Source of the DNA: Azadirachta indica
Lineage: Eukaryota > Streptophyta > Magnoliopsida > Sapindales > Meliaceae
Assembly: GCA_022749755.1 (NCBI GenBank)
Contig: CM040441.1
Location: forward strand, 14,075,475-14,139,474
Length of the DNA: 64,000 nt
Direction of reading: 5' to 3'
The translations under genes were made by a program, and so were the position numbers. A model generated the notes under the pieces. The model was given only the letters and a program-made list of their open reading frames with translations. It made no database searches and was not told the DNA's origin. This document shows, piece by piece, positions 14,717-28,782 of this stretch (its first letter is position 1; each line of letters begins with the position of its first letter).

Positions 14717-17089
14717 ATGGCAAAAGGTGACATAGAGAGCGGCAATACGCAACTGTATCCAGGGATGATGGAGCCGCCACAGCTACGTTGGGCATTTATA
14801 AGGAAGGTCTACGCCATAATAGCCACGCAGTTTCTGTTAACTGTCGCTATTGCAGCCGTCGTCGTTTTTGTCAAACCTATCCCCCGCTTCTTGACTACTG
14901 GCACCTCCGGTCTCGCCGTTCTTATAGTCGCCATCATCCTTCCTCTCGTAAGTAAGTCAGTCCTTTTCTTTGACGGACTTTTGTGTTTTTCTTGTTGTTT
15001 TGTGCACATTGTAATATTCGATTAATCTAATTAAATTTGATGGCCTGAAAGTTGCAAGAACGGACTTCCCTAAATTATCCTTTTGTCTTAATTCTTATGA
15101 TTAATATAACATTTTATGAGTGTTTTGGTGCTTAAATTAATTTCTTGGAATCCTTTTGAGTTGTGAGATTTTAATGGGTGAAATTGATTTTTGTGTTTTT
15201 TATGTGCAGTATTATGCCCATTGATTGTTTATAGAAAGCATCATCCCTGCAACTTTATCCTTCTCATCCTGTTCACAATAACAATTTCCTTTACTTTGGG
15301 AGTTGTTTGCGCCTTCACTAAAGGTACTGTAACTCAATTCTGCTTCGCGCTTTCTAAATATATTGGAACTGATTTTTTCTTGTGTGTATTTCTGTTGGTT
15401 TATTCTGTGAAATCTTTGTTTGCTTAATATATTTGATTTTTTGGCTGCATTCTGCTCCTTTGTTTTCTTGCGGAGAAAATAAAGGATAAGCAAAAAAATA
15501 CTTCTCAACAAAAAATTGTTTATCAGAAACCTGAGCCACTATATATGATAAAGATATCTTTTCATGAAGGAAAAGCCCTTGAAGTTTATTTTCTTTTTCT
15601 TTTTTTTTTCCTGAAAATGTGCTCGTTTTTCCAATCTTGTCGTTCCTAATAAAGCAGAACCTTATTATGTATCAGATGAAAACCTAAGCAATCTGGATAT
15701 ATTATGACATAGGCTTAATTGAGAATTATCTGATCAGTTCTATGCACATGCATTTACTGAAAGTTTGGTTTGCTTTACTTCTTCGTTTCCCACTGTTAGG
15801 CTTGTGAACCCTGAATATGTCACCGAGTTATCGGTTATATACTTTGGGACTATTACTCTTTTTTGAGAAGATTGTTAGTGCTATTTGTTCTGAATATTGA
15901 ATCTAAATATCTCCTTGGAGAAACTATAGAAGTAGAATATCTCCGTGTTTGATTGTCTTGGCTCTGTGCACTACGAACTAGAGTACCATGCTAGTTCTGG
16001 GGTTAGATATCAGCCAATGAAATACCAAAGATGATCCAAAATCAATTCTCCAAACATACCAGATTATTCAAAATTATTTAGGACATAGTGATAATGAAGA
16101 AACTGCTGCCAAATTCATCCGGGAATTTGCAGATTGCATTCTGCTGATTTTGTGTCTTTCAAAAGTTGAAATTTGCAACAACAGTTGCTGCAAGTTTTAA
16201 GCACAGAAGCGCACAGTTTGTGCAAAGTGAAATTTCACTATTTACTTAATCTAGGTAGGTAAAGACATGTACTTCAGTCTTGGAACTTTCCTAAACTGCA
16301 GGGAGGAAGATGCTTCAATAGTTTTCTCACAGAGTGTTTGAAAAAAAGGGGTTCATTTTATTCCAATTTTCATTTAAAAGATAAAGATCATTAGCACAAT
16401 CGAATCTTATCAATTTGTTGAACTGCATTTTAAGGTGGAGAATGATTAACTTTGTAGTGCAAATTTATAATAATACACATTCTCCTTGGTGGAGCTCAAG
16501 TGCTTTTTTGTTCTCTATGGTTAAACCCGCAGAGACAACACGCTTTCTCAAGTTGCTTGATGACGAGTAATGCACGAGACAAAAAATCAGATACAATTCT
16601 TATAAATTTTTGTTATTTGAATTCCAACAGGGAGGATAATATTGGAAGCTGCAATACTGACTGTTGTTGCAGTCCTTAGCCTCACTCTGTACACATTTTG
16701 GGCCGTGAAAAAGGGCAAAGATTTCAGCTTTCTCGGACCCTTTCTGTTTGCTTCCCTCCTTGTGCTGATCGTTTTTGGCATCATCAAGGTCCTTCTTACT
16801 TCCTCATCTCATTCTCTGTTTCACTTGCTTATGCTCTCGTCATTCTTAAATTTGGATCAAAGGACTAACTTTTAACGTACAGATTTTCTTTCCTCTTGGA
16901 AAGCTAGGACATATGATATATGGTCTCATGGGGGCAATCATATTCTGCGGCTACATCGTATATGATACAGACAACCTTATCAAGCGTTACACCTATGATG
17001 AATATATTGTGGCTGCAATCGATCTCTATTTGGACATCTACAACATCTTCATTTCTCTCGTCAATGTACTCTCTGCCGCTGATTGTTGA
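14717..17089 (+). CDS. LFG: LIFEGUARD / BAX inhibitor-1 family membrane protein, four exons
   Basis: Exons 14717-14951, 15210-15323, 16631-16788 and 16883-17089 join in phase to 237 residues. The start MAKGDIESG with LYPGMMEPPQLRWAFIRKVY is the family's conserved N-terminal segment. Seven hydrophobic helices follow. The C-terminal signature MIYGLMGAIIFCGYIVYDTD and IKRYTYDEYI is the UPF0005/BI-1 motif with its conserved Asp pair. LFG proteins sit in ER/Golgi/plasma membrane, modulate calcium leak and suppress cell death. The exon 1 donor was chosen by reading frame: GTAAGTAAG offers two donors 4 nt apart, and only the downstream one (exon end 14951) keeps the frame open into exon 2. An in-frame ATG 64 codons upstream would add an unlikely TA-repeat-encoded extension, so it was not used. 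Confidence 0.93.
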
Positions 17090-18915
17090 AGCCATCCGTT
17101 CTCCATGTGCCTTAACACAGCAGCTTACAGACAGCTCATGTTCCGTTTCTGCCCCGGTTGAACTTACGTATAGTCAAAGCATATTTTCCATAGCAATAGC
17201 ATACATAGAATTATAGCCAAAAGTATTATAGGATACTCAGATGTTACATAGTAGGGCGATGAAGCATCAAATAACATTGCCGTCCTTTGGATGGATGTGA
17301 TAATTTTCTCACTCACAATTTTTCATATTTGAAGTTCTATTCTATAGCCAAGAACAGCCTTACCCAATCTTTGAAACCTAATACAATGCAGCCCAAAAGG
17401 GATAAGCCCATGGGATTGCGTTATGTTCTACTTATAGAAAATGTGGTTTCTTTAGTTGGAATCATTTCTGCTTTTTACATAAATGGCAAAAACATTATTA
17501 GAATTAGCAAATATTTAACTTTTTTCTCAGCTTATTCCGGGATTTATGTGGCAGAAATGGTGCACTCCACGACATATTTAAACCAACAATGATCATAACG
17601 AAGGTCCATTTTCTTAGAGTGGCTTATATGTTAACTGTAGTACTCTTTATTATTAAGAGCAATATTCCTTAAAGTATGAATTATCCCAAAAGTTGCTTGG
17701 CCAGATGTCCCAAGTCTTAAACCACTCAATTGAATTTTACTGCACATGTTCACCAGCCATTATACTACTATCACAGAGATGTCATTAAGAAATCCAATTA
17801 ATTAAGAGAAGAGCTGAAACAGAAAAATAGCCAATTGTAGTTTGAGACTTGCATAATGAAAGCCAAAACACAAGCTACGTAAAACACGAAAAAGCATATT
17901 TGTCAGATACCTATTACGATATTCTTTTAAAATCGGAGGGCTAAATTATCCCTGTTACTTTTTGACTAAATACTCTAAATTTTCAATTTTCTGCTACATT
18001 TACTGTTTAAAATTTATTATAAAAATAATCTATTTAAATTTTTTTAACAAAAATATTTCTATTAAAAATAAATATTGATTATTTTTTATAATTTTTTTAA
18101 AAATATTTTAATCCAATTAAATCATTTTTAATACAAAATTTAAATAATAATCATTTTAAAAAATTAAATTCCTAAATTGATTACTATTAAAAATCTCCCA
18201 TTTTGCAATAACAAAGAGAGAATAATATATGATAATCACAAATTCAATTCCTCTGACAATAAGGATCTCACTCTCCTTTTTGTTATAAGTTAAAATAAAA
18301 TATTTCAAATCAGCTCTCCTTGATCACTTAATCCAAACAAAACTAATATATAAAGTCCAAGATTACAAATCAAGACAATCATGGTTCCACCACATCGAAA
18401 ACCTAAAACTGAGAGCCAAAATCAAATAAAGAAAAGGACCAAAGCATCATCGGCCAGCACAGAAAATTAAAATAAAAAAGCACAGAGAATCGGGAAGGAA
18501 GAGTATGTCTTTGTCTTGAAATATATTATTCCATTCCTCAAAACGGGATTCCTTTCTTCTCTTTTGACCATTTCAGTCCAAGATACTCCTTTTCTTTCCA
18601 CAACAGTGAAACAACAATGGCCAACGATCACATGGTTTTCTAGCTTTCATTCATTCAAATTCACTTTACTCTTTCCAGTTCAAAAATAACTTACAAAAGC
18701 ACATACTATTATCCCCCACAACTAAAGTAAGACCCATTCGGATAATTTATCTTCAATATTGAGACACCCTTTTTACAATACAAACACCCAAAAAAACCCA
18801 CCCCCAATAGTTTTTATACTAAGACATCTGATATTTTGTTAAAATTGCTTTTGATCCTATTCCTGATCATAACCATCACTTGCCAAATTTCCCCACTCTT
18901 GTAGTAAACAACAGT
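17090..18915. other. Convergent spacer between LFG and VAN3-binding gene
   Basis: The two genes converge, so this stretch carries both 3' UTRs. No protein-coding pattern is visible. About 17.9-18.2 kb is strongly AT-rich. Confidence 0.6.
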
Positions 18916-21900
18916 TCAAATTCTATGTCTATTGCTTCTCTCTGCTGCAATATTGAGGAGCCTTGAAACCCCCTGAGTCCATATGTCGTACTCCCTCTGG
19001 TTCCTGCACTCAAATTCTACAACCCCACGCATCACTGTCTTCAATCCAAAGTATCTCCGGTCCTCGCCCCCCTCAAGCAAGTGACGGCCTGGCCAGGCGG
19101 GCATATCTGTTATCACCTCCAACACAACATCTGTAAAATTCAAAAGACATACATTAGAATATGAACACCAACCCTTTTGATCTTGTAATTCAATAAAGAG
19201 CAACTAAAGCTAAAGCCTTTTGATATTTTTATACTTTAGTGACAATCTGCTTTCTCAAATCCCCAAATGGAAGAAGACCCACCTCCAATTTTGTTTCACA
19301 CTATTAGAGAAAGACAAAAGTAATTACTTACTCTTTTTCTTTTTGGTGATGGTCCCAGCAACATGCTTACTCTTCATCTTCAACATAACCTACACAAAAG
19401 GAAGGAAGGCTCACCAAATTAAAGATAACAGAGAAAGAGAAAAGGAAAGACAGCAGAACCATTTCTTTCATCATGCTCAGAAGTTTTAGCTTTTACTGAG
19501 AACTTTTAAATCATCAGGAATCACATTCATAACATTAAAGTTCTATTGAGGACCAAATAATTGCATGATATGATCATTCAAATAAAAATCAAGGAACACA
19601 GTTTCGAATTTAGAAAACTTGGTACCTGGTTCAATCTGTTGATATAAACAGAAACTATTTTCCAATGAAGATCACCTGCAATGATAAAAGGAATTACATG
19701 AGCAATCCCAGATAAATAATTATGGCTACTTAGCCTTGATAACTTGTAGAAAGACAGATTCCTTATGCGGTAGTGACATTTGATCATTAAGATGAATCTA
19801 GTGACAAGATTTCAAATCACGTCACTGTTTCAAGTCATGATTTTGATTTCCAACAATTCCTTCTACAGGACGTAGTTGTAAAGCATGTCATAATCCACCA
19901 CATTAGTGATAAAATTGACCAATTAAGCATTCCTCTATTTTCCTTAGAGACAACCAAGTCTCCAATAATATGTCCTTGGATTACTACTTCACCATGAATT
20001 GGAAGAGGTTCTTGATATGAAAAATTCGACAGGAACTCAGAAGGAAAAACACATAAGGCGTCACTTTCACAAGAAATTACTCTCTAGATGAAATAATGTC
20101 GTATTCCATAAAAATTCAACTCATGTCAAAAGAAAGAAGTTAGAGAGATAAATATGTAAAACAAATCAACTACAATAAATAAAAATTAACAGAATAAACT
20201 AAGAAAAATTTACCTTTGCGGGTGCGCTTGAGGAGCTCACAACCTCTGGCAAGCAATTCTCTACTGCAAATACCTAAGAAATTCTCTTCAGGAACAAGCT
20301 CGCCGCTGAAACTACCGTTTGAACTACCGTGGTTACTACCACCACCATCATTACCTCCTCCTATCCCTTTATCCACCGGGATAACGGCGGCTATATTCCA
20401 CACCTCCTTCAATGCACGAGCCTTCAACGTGGCTGCACCTCTCAACGCTACATACATAACAATGACCGTCGAAAACACATAACGAATAAACAAATAATAA
20501 AAAAGTTAAAATGGAAAATTTACCGTCAAACTTTGATACAGCATACCTGTGGCGGCCCCGGCAGTTAAAGTCATGATATCTCCGGCAGAACGAACGTTAA
20601 CAGCGGAGCTGACGACGGCAGCCAAATGCTCACGCTCGGCTCCCATAGCTTCTGCAGCCTCAACGCATTGTGCGGCCACAAGGGTAGCAGCAGATGCTAC
20701 GGCCATGTCAGTCTTAGCCATCTGCTCGTCCTTGCTGGATGCAGATGAGGCAGCCGTGGCCGAAGCAATTGCAGCAACGGCCGCCGCGACACCCGCCACG
20801 GATATCGCAGCATGGAGCTGGGCGTTATGGACGCGGGTTTCTTCCTTCTTCTTCTCCCTTCTATCCTTCAGCCACCGCCCCACAGTCTTCCCGCCGGTGG
20901 CGGCGGCGGGAGTGGCGGACACTGTGGCGGGTGTGCGGAAGGTGGAGCTGACGTTAAGGTGATGGTGATGGTGGCTGTGGGCGTGGGTGTTGTTGTTGAT
21001 GCCGCCGCTGTTGTTGTTACGACAGAACTGCGCAGAGGAAGAACGCCAACGGTTGGTCATAGACTTAGTTTTAAATTTGGTGAATTTGTTGCCATTCCTG
21101 GTTTTATAATCGAGCAATTTTGTTTTATAAACCAGAAATAAAATTTCTAAATTTTGAGTTTCTATTTTACGCAAAGAGAGTAATCATCCATCAATAAAAA
21201 AAGCGAGCGTAACCGGATCAATACAATATTCTAACTAATTAAACTGGAACATCAAAACCGAACGCCGCGTGGATGTTTATATTTAACGATCAAACAGCGG
21301 AAGTTGGTTGTATAATGGCATAACTGAAGATATAATGAAAACCGAGTCTTATCTAGAAGTAAAAATCTCCTATAATTTTTGCTACTTCCTCCACTGTTAC
21401 TGCTACTTCAGTTGGGGTTCATACAAATTTGTAAAAACAGCAAAAACGTGGGGGTGGAAAGAGAAATAATAGCTTAGCTTCCTAGGGATTAAAGGAAAGT
21501 GGAGGAGAGTAGTAATCACTTTTTTTATCATTGAAGAATGCGAAACAGACATATGCTGCCATGTCTTGTAACTAAAGCGGCGTTGGTTACAGAGAAAGCC
21601 TGAGATATGTTTATATTCCGAATCAGGGTAAGTAACTCAGTGCTTCCGTCGTATCCAAAAAGAGAAAATCACAAAATACTTAGTAAATTAATGAACCGCA
21701 ATAATTCTCATGTGCATTTTTTTTTTGTATTTTTAGTGGCAGAATCTCCGGCGAATGAAAAAGAAATAAACTAACAAACCTTGATATCGTCTATTTCGGA
21801 AGGAGAAACAGGTGGGCTGTCAGTTAAGGAACCACCGTTCAAAGGGCCGCTGCTATGTGAGAGCCTGCCCGATGTGCGTGGAGATACTTCTTGCTGCTAA

Positions 21901-22349
21901 AAATCAAGACTTTGATGTGTTACTAAATGCTTTAAAAAACATAGAAAACAAAAACAGAAAGAAACAAAACAAGAAAAAGCAGAGCGAGTTATGCAACAAC
22001 AAAACAAAGTAATCTCGTAATTTGTCTAGACGTGAACACTCACCGACTGCGACATGATACGCTCCATGATCATCTGGGAAGTTTCAGAGGAAGCAAACGA
22101 AAATGGGTTACCCGAAACGGCTCCATTTTGGTCTTCCAGTTCGCCAGCCAAATCTTCTTGTATGACACTACTTGAAGTCTTTGAGAGCGTCATTTGTGAG
22201 TGTGGCGGGGCTAGAGCTTTGGACACTTCTAAAGCCGACACGCTCCACGACCGCGAGAGGAACTCCATGGGCTCGCGTGGCGTCTCCGGTGGCCGGAACA
22301 GTGCCAGATCGGGTCGCCACGGCTCGGGCATGGGCATGGGTTTGTCCAT
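18916..22349 (-). CDS. VAB: VAN3-binding / FORKED1-like protein (DUF828 plus PH-like domain), seven exons
   Basis: Exons 22044-22349, 21780-21893, 20547-21027, 20214-20447, 19626-19675, 19332-19389 and 18916-19130 join in phase to 485 residues. The N-terminus [14 protein letters not shown] and [18 protein letters not shown] are family hallmarks. Exon 3 carries [17 protein letters not shown] and a very Ala-rich helical stretch (auxin-canalisation DUF828). Exons 4-7 encode [26 protein letters not shown], a basic [11 protein letters not shown] segment and a C-terminal PH-like part. Proteins of this family bind phosphoinositides, interact with the ARF-GAP VAN3/SCARFACE and help place PIN1 during vein patterning. 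Family members often have an alternative 3-nt choice at the exon 2 acceptor; here a TAGCAG tandem allows start at 21896 or 21893. A poly-His run (about residues 155-165) is unusual. Confidence 0.93.
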
Positions 22350-23517
22350 TTTAAGCTAGTTGTCAAGAGAGGCGATGAAGAAGTAAAAGGCAGGGTGTGT
22401 TTTGAGAGGTGCGTAGGATAAGAGACGGGCCTTCAACATAGTGAAGTTGGATCGGCGCTTTATAGAGGAGCCGAAAATGTAAAGCGTAACTAGGATTCGG
22501 ATTAAAAAAAATAATAATAAATAAATAAATAAATAAGAATAATCTATTAAGTTATTAGGAAGGAAATAAGAAGGGAACTAGGGGCAGAGTTGGAACAAAG
22601 AATAATGGTCAGGTATACGGTTGACTGCATCGATGTGTTCTACATTCTGGTATTTGAATCGTACGGGGGATATGATCGGCAGAGGATACAGTACACTCAG
22701 GGAAAGCATGATGAGGTGGCTGGCTCTAGGTGCTACTTGTAATTAAAATATTAATTGATGTAAAAAGCAGATTAATGGTTAAATTTTTATGGTAGTTAAA
22801 TAATGTAATGACTTTTAATAAATTGGTATGCTTTAATTAATGCTCGAGTTGTTATTTGATAAATGATCCCTCCATTCTACTTATAGATACATGCCAGACC
22901 CCCCTCAAATTTGTTTAATGACGGTATAATTATTGTAAGATTAAGAAACAAAATGCAATTCAAATTTGAAATATTTCAGCTTAGATCATTAGTGCACATA
23001 TAAATTTGGAATATGAAAATTTGTATGCCAAATGATTGAAGAGAATGTGATATATATATATATATATATTTTTTTATAAAAAAAAAATAAAAATGCATGA
23101 ATGAGAAATAAAATGGTGGGGAATGGGAATGGAGCCTACGAATGAGAAAATAAGTGAGTGATGTGTATGGATGCGGAGAATTAAATGAGATGGGCAGATC
23201 AGATGGGGCTTTGGCTTGTAAAGAAATAGATCACGAATAACCTGCGAATGAGGTAAAGCCAGTAAGCCAAATAATGAATGGTGAACCCAATCCTCCTCAA
23301 TCATTCACAAACCAAAACTTCCGCATTAAAGTCAATCACGTTCTCTTGTTTGTTTTGTACACACCTTCTTTTGTATATGCCTGCCTCTCCTCTCAATTAA
23401 TCATATCTCGTATTTTTCTTTCTCATCAATCATATGCTATTTAATCATCTATTATATATTGTGCATTTTGTTGTAAAATTTCACGATTGTAGGATGTCAT
23501 CCTTATCATTTTGCAAC

Positions 23518-23584
<67 letters not shown>

Positions 23585-26500
23585 TTTAATAAAACGGAGT
23601 ATCGTAACACACACAAATATAAGTGTATAAGTGTAAAATAATTATTAACTATTAATAATATTGGATGATTATGGAATACCTTATTACCTAATTTCAAGAT
23701 TCAAACACGAAATTTATAAAAATTAATTAATTATAAGAATGATGAGACGGTCAAAACAAAATTTATAAAAATTAATAATAACAAAAAGTTTTAATATAAA
23801 TAATAACATATATCTTAACATTGAATCTTAATTTCAAAGTGTTATGTTAAAACTAGATTTATAAGAAAAGAGATCATTTAAGAAATTAAGAATTGATAGT
23901 TAAGCAAGTTAAAGATCTCAACAAAAAAGATTTAGATCTTGCAAGATGAAACGTAACGTTTTCAAACCATTTATTTAATTTTCAAAATATCTAATTGGAA
24001 CACAATCTTTTTAAGGCCAAGAAATTAAGAATGAAATGTTGGTGATATCGTGGTCCAATTGAAGAATATTCAACTAAAATTGGCTAAAACAAAATTTCAC
24101 CTTGATTGCTATAATACAAAGTAGGAATTAGGTGAGGGTGGCCAATTGCCAGCTACGCCTTGTACGCAGACAGTACAGTCTCTTCAGTCTGTGGCCGAAA
24201 TTTAAAATAGGGTCTTGGACTTGGGACATTTCTCTATAGATATAGATCTCACTTTATAAGCACAACTCAATTAATTCCCTGCATATGTATATACCAAAGT
24301 TCCCAACAAATGACAAAATTATAATACAGCCGCTCTATAAATGTTTCGATTTCTCCTCTTTCAAAGTAACATTTATTCCGATCATCAGGCCAGAACTCAC
24401 GCCCTTCTATGACTGAATTTTCTACTGAGCCAGAGTATTTCTCAAAAATTAATAATAATATAAGATTGTAACATTTTAAAAAAAAAAAAAGTAACATTTA
24501 TTCCTTTTTACAACATTCTAGCTACATCGTTGTATTCATACAATCTATCAAAACATTATTTACATTGCTTTAAAAAATTTTAATTCATTTATTAATTATT
24601 TTGTTAAATATATTTATACAAAATAATGCAATAATATTACATTATTGTAGTATAGTCTCTATAATTTTTGTTTATTGGAGAGGACGAAGATGTGGGGGGA
24701 GTTGATAGTTTGACACGCGGGTGAACCTCCGTTGTTCTGGTTAATTTCTAGTAGGTGAAAAGAGGGACCCAAAGAAAGACGAATCTTCGTCCTCACATTC
24801 CTTAAATCTTCTCAGTCCCACACAAATTTAGAGCAGGACGCCGCTTTGAACATCGGGTGGGGTCCAAAGGCCAACAGAATGCCACGTGGACTAAATAATG
24901 GTTAGAAAAATAGTGGAGAAGTTGCGGTGCCGGTGACCCAGGTGATTATGTCCCGTGGCAGGGATAACAACTGTAGCAAATACTGAGACATTGGCTTTCT
25001 CAGAGGCAGACAAACACGTAGCAGCACCACTGACAATATTTCAGTGAACAAAACCTTTTTGTTCCTTTGGCTCTCCCCTCTTCTGGTTTCTCGTTATTGT
25101 AATAATTAATTTTATTTTGGCAGAGTTTTTTTGTTCAATTGTTCTAAAAATTAAAAAATGGGAGAGCGCAGAGCGTGACTGGTGACTTCATCATCTCGCC
25201 CTCTTGACTTGTGGTTTTATCATCATCTTCTTCTTCTTCTTGCTGTTCCTAGACCTAGTGAGAACACAACCCAAAAAGTAGTCTGGGTTGAAGACTTCCG
25301 TATGAAATGAACGCGAGAATTGATGTTGCATTTTTAATCATACATTTTACAGGTGATTAATTTAGATGAACAGGGGTAAGTAATTATAAACGTAATAATA
25401 TTATTTTATTTGAAAAATAAACATAACGTTCATATTAATACCAAAAAATATATATGAAGCAATTAATTAAAAATAATATTAGGATGTTAATCTTGGTGAA
25501 GTGAGATTTTGATGTGGACAAAGCACAGAAAGTGAGTGAGTAATAGTCAAAGAAGTGAGGCTATCTGTAGAATGAATAACTGGAGAATGTTAGTAGTTTG
25601 CCAACACTCCGTTGGTTATTACCAATAAAAACCAATATTAAAATTAAAATTGTAGAATTTCTTGGCGTAACTAAAACATGCATGTTTGTTGAAATGTGTG
25701 ACTGACTGAACCAAAACCATCATATGACCTACTGTTCACTTGCAAATTATAATTAAAAAAAAAAAGAATTAAGTGCTGGTACCTTATTATAATTTTATTA
25801 TTATAATATGTAACAATTTGAAGCTAATAACAAGGATTATGTGCAAATAATAAAAAAGGCTAGCGAGTCTTGATCACTTAACTCAAGTTCAAGAACCTCA
25901 AATTCAGGCAAGTGGGGAAAGAAGAACTCACTTCTCATTCATTCATTTGTTCTACTTTTAGATGGGGAATATTTCTTGAAATTTGACAGTTTTGTTTTGT
26001 TTTGTTTTGTTGTCTTTCATTACAGTGTACTAATTACTCTTAATTAATTAATTAAGGGCATGCATGGATTATGCATGAATTAAAAATTATAATAACGCGA
26101 GGAAGAACAAAATTGACACGATGGTGAGGGTTTATCGATATTGGCCGCACTTTTTGACAGACAATGTTAAAAATATTTTTAATTGGTTGATTTGTGCGAG
26201 TTGAATTAATTTAATTTGGGGAAGTCTTCAACTTCAAGAATAGAATATTGACAAAGAAAGAAAAGAGACTGTTGATCCAATTAAAGATCGAGATTGTCAT
26301 TCTCAAAGTCATTAATTTGTGACGTTGAAATTAGTGGACTCCTGAGCCTAAGCCTATCTCAAAACTCGCCTTTGGGTCACTCAGGTGCTTGTTCATTTAT
26401 GGCACAATTTAATTTTCATTACTCAATGAGCCCACCATTTTTTTTTTTCTCAATTTCATTAAAAAGGCACGTGAAATTGATAGCAATTAATAAATTTAGG

Positions 26501-28391
26501 GTTATTTAATATAATTTTTTAAATAAAATTTTTTAAAATAAAATTTATATGCGTAAAATTTTTAATAAAAATTTATTAATCATTTAATTGTTACGAATAA
26601 TTTTTAAGAAAAATTTAAGTAATTATTTTAATAGATAAAATTTTAATATTTTATTTTAAAAAAATAACGTAACATTTTTAAAATAAAATAAAAATATTTT
26701 AAATAATTTTACCTTTTAAAAAAATTAGAAAAATTTTATTACCAAAAACTTAAATTTTAATTTTCTTGCAATAAAAAGAAAAAAATTTGTTTTTATTCTC
26801 AAAATTTTTTTTTATTATCGACAAAACAACATTAAAAAAATTAAAAAGAAATTTTATAATTAAAATTTTTTTTTAACCAATAAAAAAATTAAACTAAATA
26901 AACATTTATATTATTTTGTCTACTAATTGAATTGGTCCAACTTCAATTCAAACGAATATTCAAATTAATATTCTTTTTTTTTTTTTAATCTCTGTTCTGG
27001 TCCTTCGTATTAAATTTAATGAAGTTGGTCCCAGATTAAAACTCTTACATATATTTATCTAAATGCTATTATTTAATTCAAATAGGAATCGTTAACAACT
27101 TTTTATTCCTAGTTTAATTCTTTTTGCTAGAATATGTGGACACACGGAATTTTAGGAGAGCAGAGAGGGATAGAGAGAGCATTTTAATTATTATTTGATT
27201 ATGAAATAAATAATTCCTATGAGCAATGATGGATTTCTGATTCTAGGTGTGTTAATTTCTTGGCTCCAAATCTGCCACTTTGCTTAAGATTTATTTACTG
27301 ATTATTTTATTTCATTAACTACTACTCCAAATTAAAATTTTTAACACATTATTTTTAAACATATCATTTATAAAAAATTTTAACAAAACGATCATTACGT
27401 TATATGACGTAATGTAAAATACATTTAAAATGAGAAACAAATCATGTTATTTTATCAATATATCAGTAACAATTAATGTCATCATTTTTTTTTCCTTTTA
27501 CACCATCCTAAATTGTATGATATTTTAATGTAATTCATTCCTAATAGTTTAGATGAAGAACTAATTGGGTTTCAAATGTCAAATGAGGTACATAGTCAAT
27601 GTTATCTCTTTTCTTTTTCTTCTTCTTCTTCTTCTTATTATTATTTTTATATATGCTATGAATAAAAACTACACCTTATCTTGTTTGTTGCCATAGTTTA
27701 TAGGTGACAGTCCACATAACTATTTAATCATTACACACGTTTGGAAAAGGCCACTACCACCAACATAAAACAATTAAGAAGAAAAGAAATGAGAAATGGA
27801 TTGGAATCATTATCATTACATGATGTATTATATATATATATATATATATATATGAAGAGCACAAAGAGATGCGCAAGCAAGGAAGGCATTCGGAGGAATC
27901 TTAGATGTATCTCTGGTATTATTTTGTAGCCATTCCAAAGAAACTACACTATTCTGTTCTACTGATCATCCTTAATCATTCATTCATGTCCCCAATTACA
28001 CAAAGAAAATTGCTCTGCGAAGAGAAAGCGAGAGAGAGTTATTCTCTATCTTTTAATTAAGCCTTTTATAAAAATAAAAACAATACGAAACATGATTGGT
28101 TTTATGATTGAAAGAGAGCCATTTTTTTTTTAGAAAATTTAAAGCCAAATTAGAAAATGTTGCAGAATGAGTAGTTTTCTTGGAATTAAATATCGAGAGA
28201 GAGAGAGAGAGAGAGAGAAGGAATTGAAGATGATAATAAAGAGGGGGTTGGTAGGACAGAAGGATCTCATTATCATCATTAAACTCGATACTACGTGTAC
28301 TTTTTGAGACCCTAAAAGTGAACAAGTAGAACAAGAACAATTGCCTATACCTTACATCATATATCATCAAACCATCATCATTGTATATCCA
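22350..28391. other. Gene-poor AT-rich spacer
   Basis: The left 500 bp is the promoter of the VAN3-binding gene. The rest shows no supported gene over about 5.5 kb. It holds many microsatellites: an (AAAT)n-like run near 22508-22535, (TA)n near 23051, (TTA)22, (TTTTG)n near 25990-26012, (CTT)n near 27605-27637, (TA)n near 27830-27853 and (GA)n near 28194-28218. A G-box/ABRE core GCCACGTGG lies near 24889. A degraded transposon or an unannotated noncoding RNA could be hidden here. Confidence 0.55.
23518..23583. repeat. (TTA)22 microsatellite
   Basis: A perfect ATT/TTA trinucleotide run of about 66 bp, the longest simple repeat in the window and probably polymorphic. Confidence 0.95.
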
Positions 28392-28782
28392 TCATAAATT
28401 CACAACCCCTAGCTCCTGAAACCTGTTCCATGCTTGCACCTGCTCTGTTGAAAACAAAAACAGCATAGATTGTCAAATATGAACGTAGAAAATTGAATCT
28501 TTTACTATTGAAAAACACTGCAAATTTTTCATAGACTCCCAGCATGTTTTTAGAAACTTGTTATCCAGATGGATGGGTATGGAGAGATTTAACAGAAGTA
28601 TTCAAAATGGAGATGATGAGACGGGGACAGTGGAGTGTCACATAACAGGGTAAACAGGAAGAGAAGATTAAATGAAGATTAAAACCCACCACCAACCAAG
28701 TCCGAACTTCTCTATAAGCTGATGCTGATGCTGATGCTGATACTGATACACGAGCCACTGAATTTGCTTCACAGAATTCCAT
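28392..28782 (-). CDS. Possible small two-exon gene, unknown product
   Basis: I do not recognise this. An ATG at 28780-28782 opens a 30-codon exon (MEFCEANSVARVSV, then a repeated SA tract, then YREVRTWL) that can be cut at a GT donor after 28693. It then joins in frame at 28442 (acceptor ...CAACAGAG) to QVQAWNRFQELGVVNL and a TGA. The joined protein would be about 46 residues with no signal peptide. The SASASASA tract comes from a GATGCT-type repeat on the plus strand. Alternative acceptors at 28444 and 28439 exist, and the latter also keeps the frame. Support is limited to open frames and plausible splice sites, so this may be chance. Confidence 0.28.

Noticed and set aside
20549..20962. 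Long plus-strand Ala-rich open frames opposite the VAN3-binding gene
   Set aside because: They are the reverse of the GC-rich Ala-coding exon 3 of the minus-strand gene.
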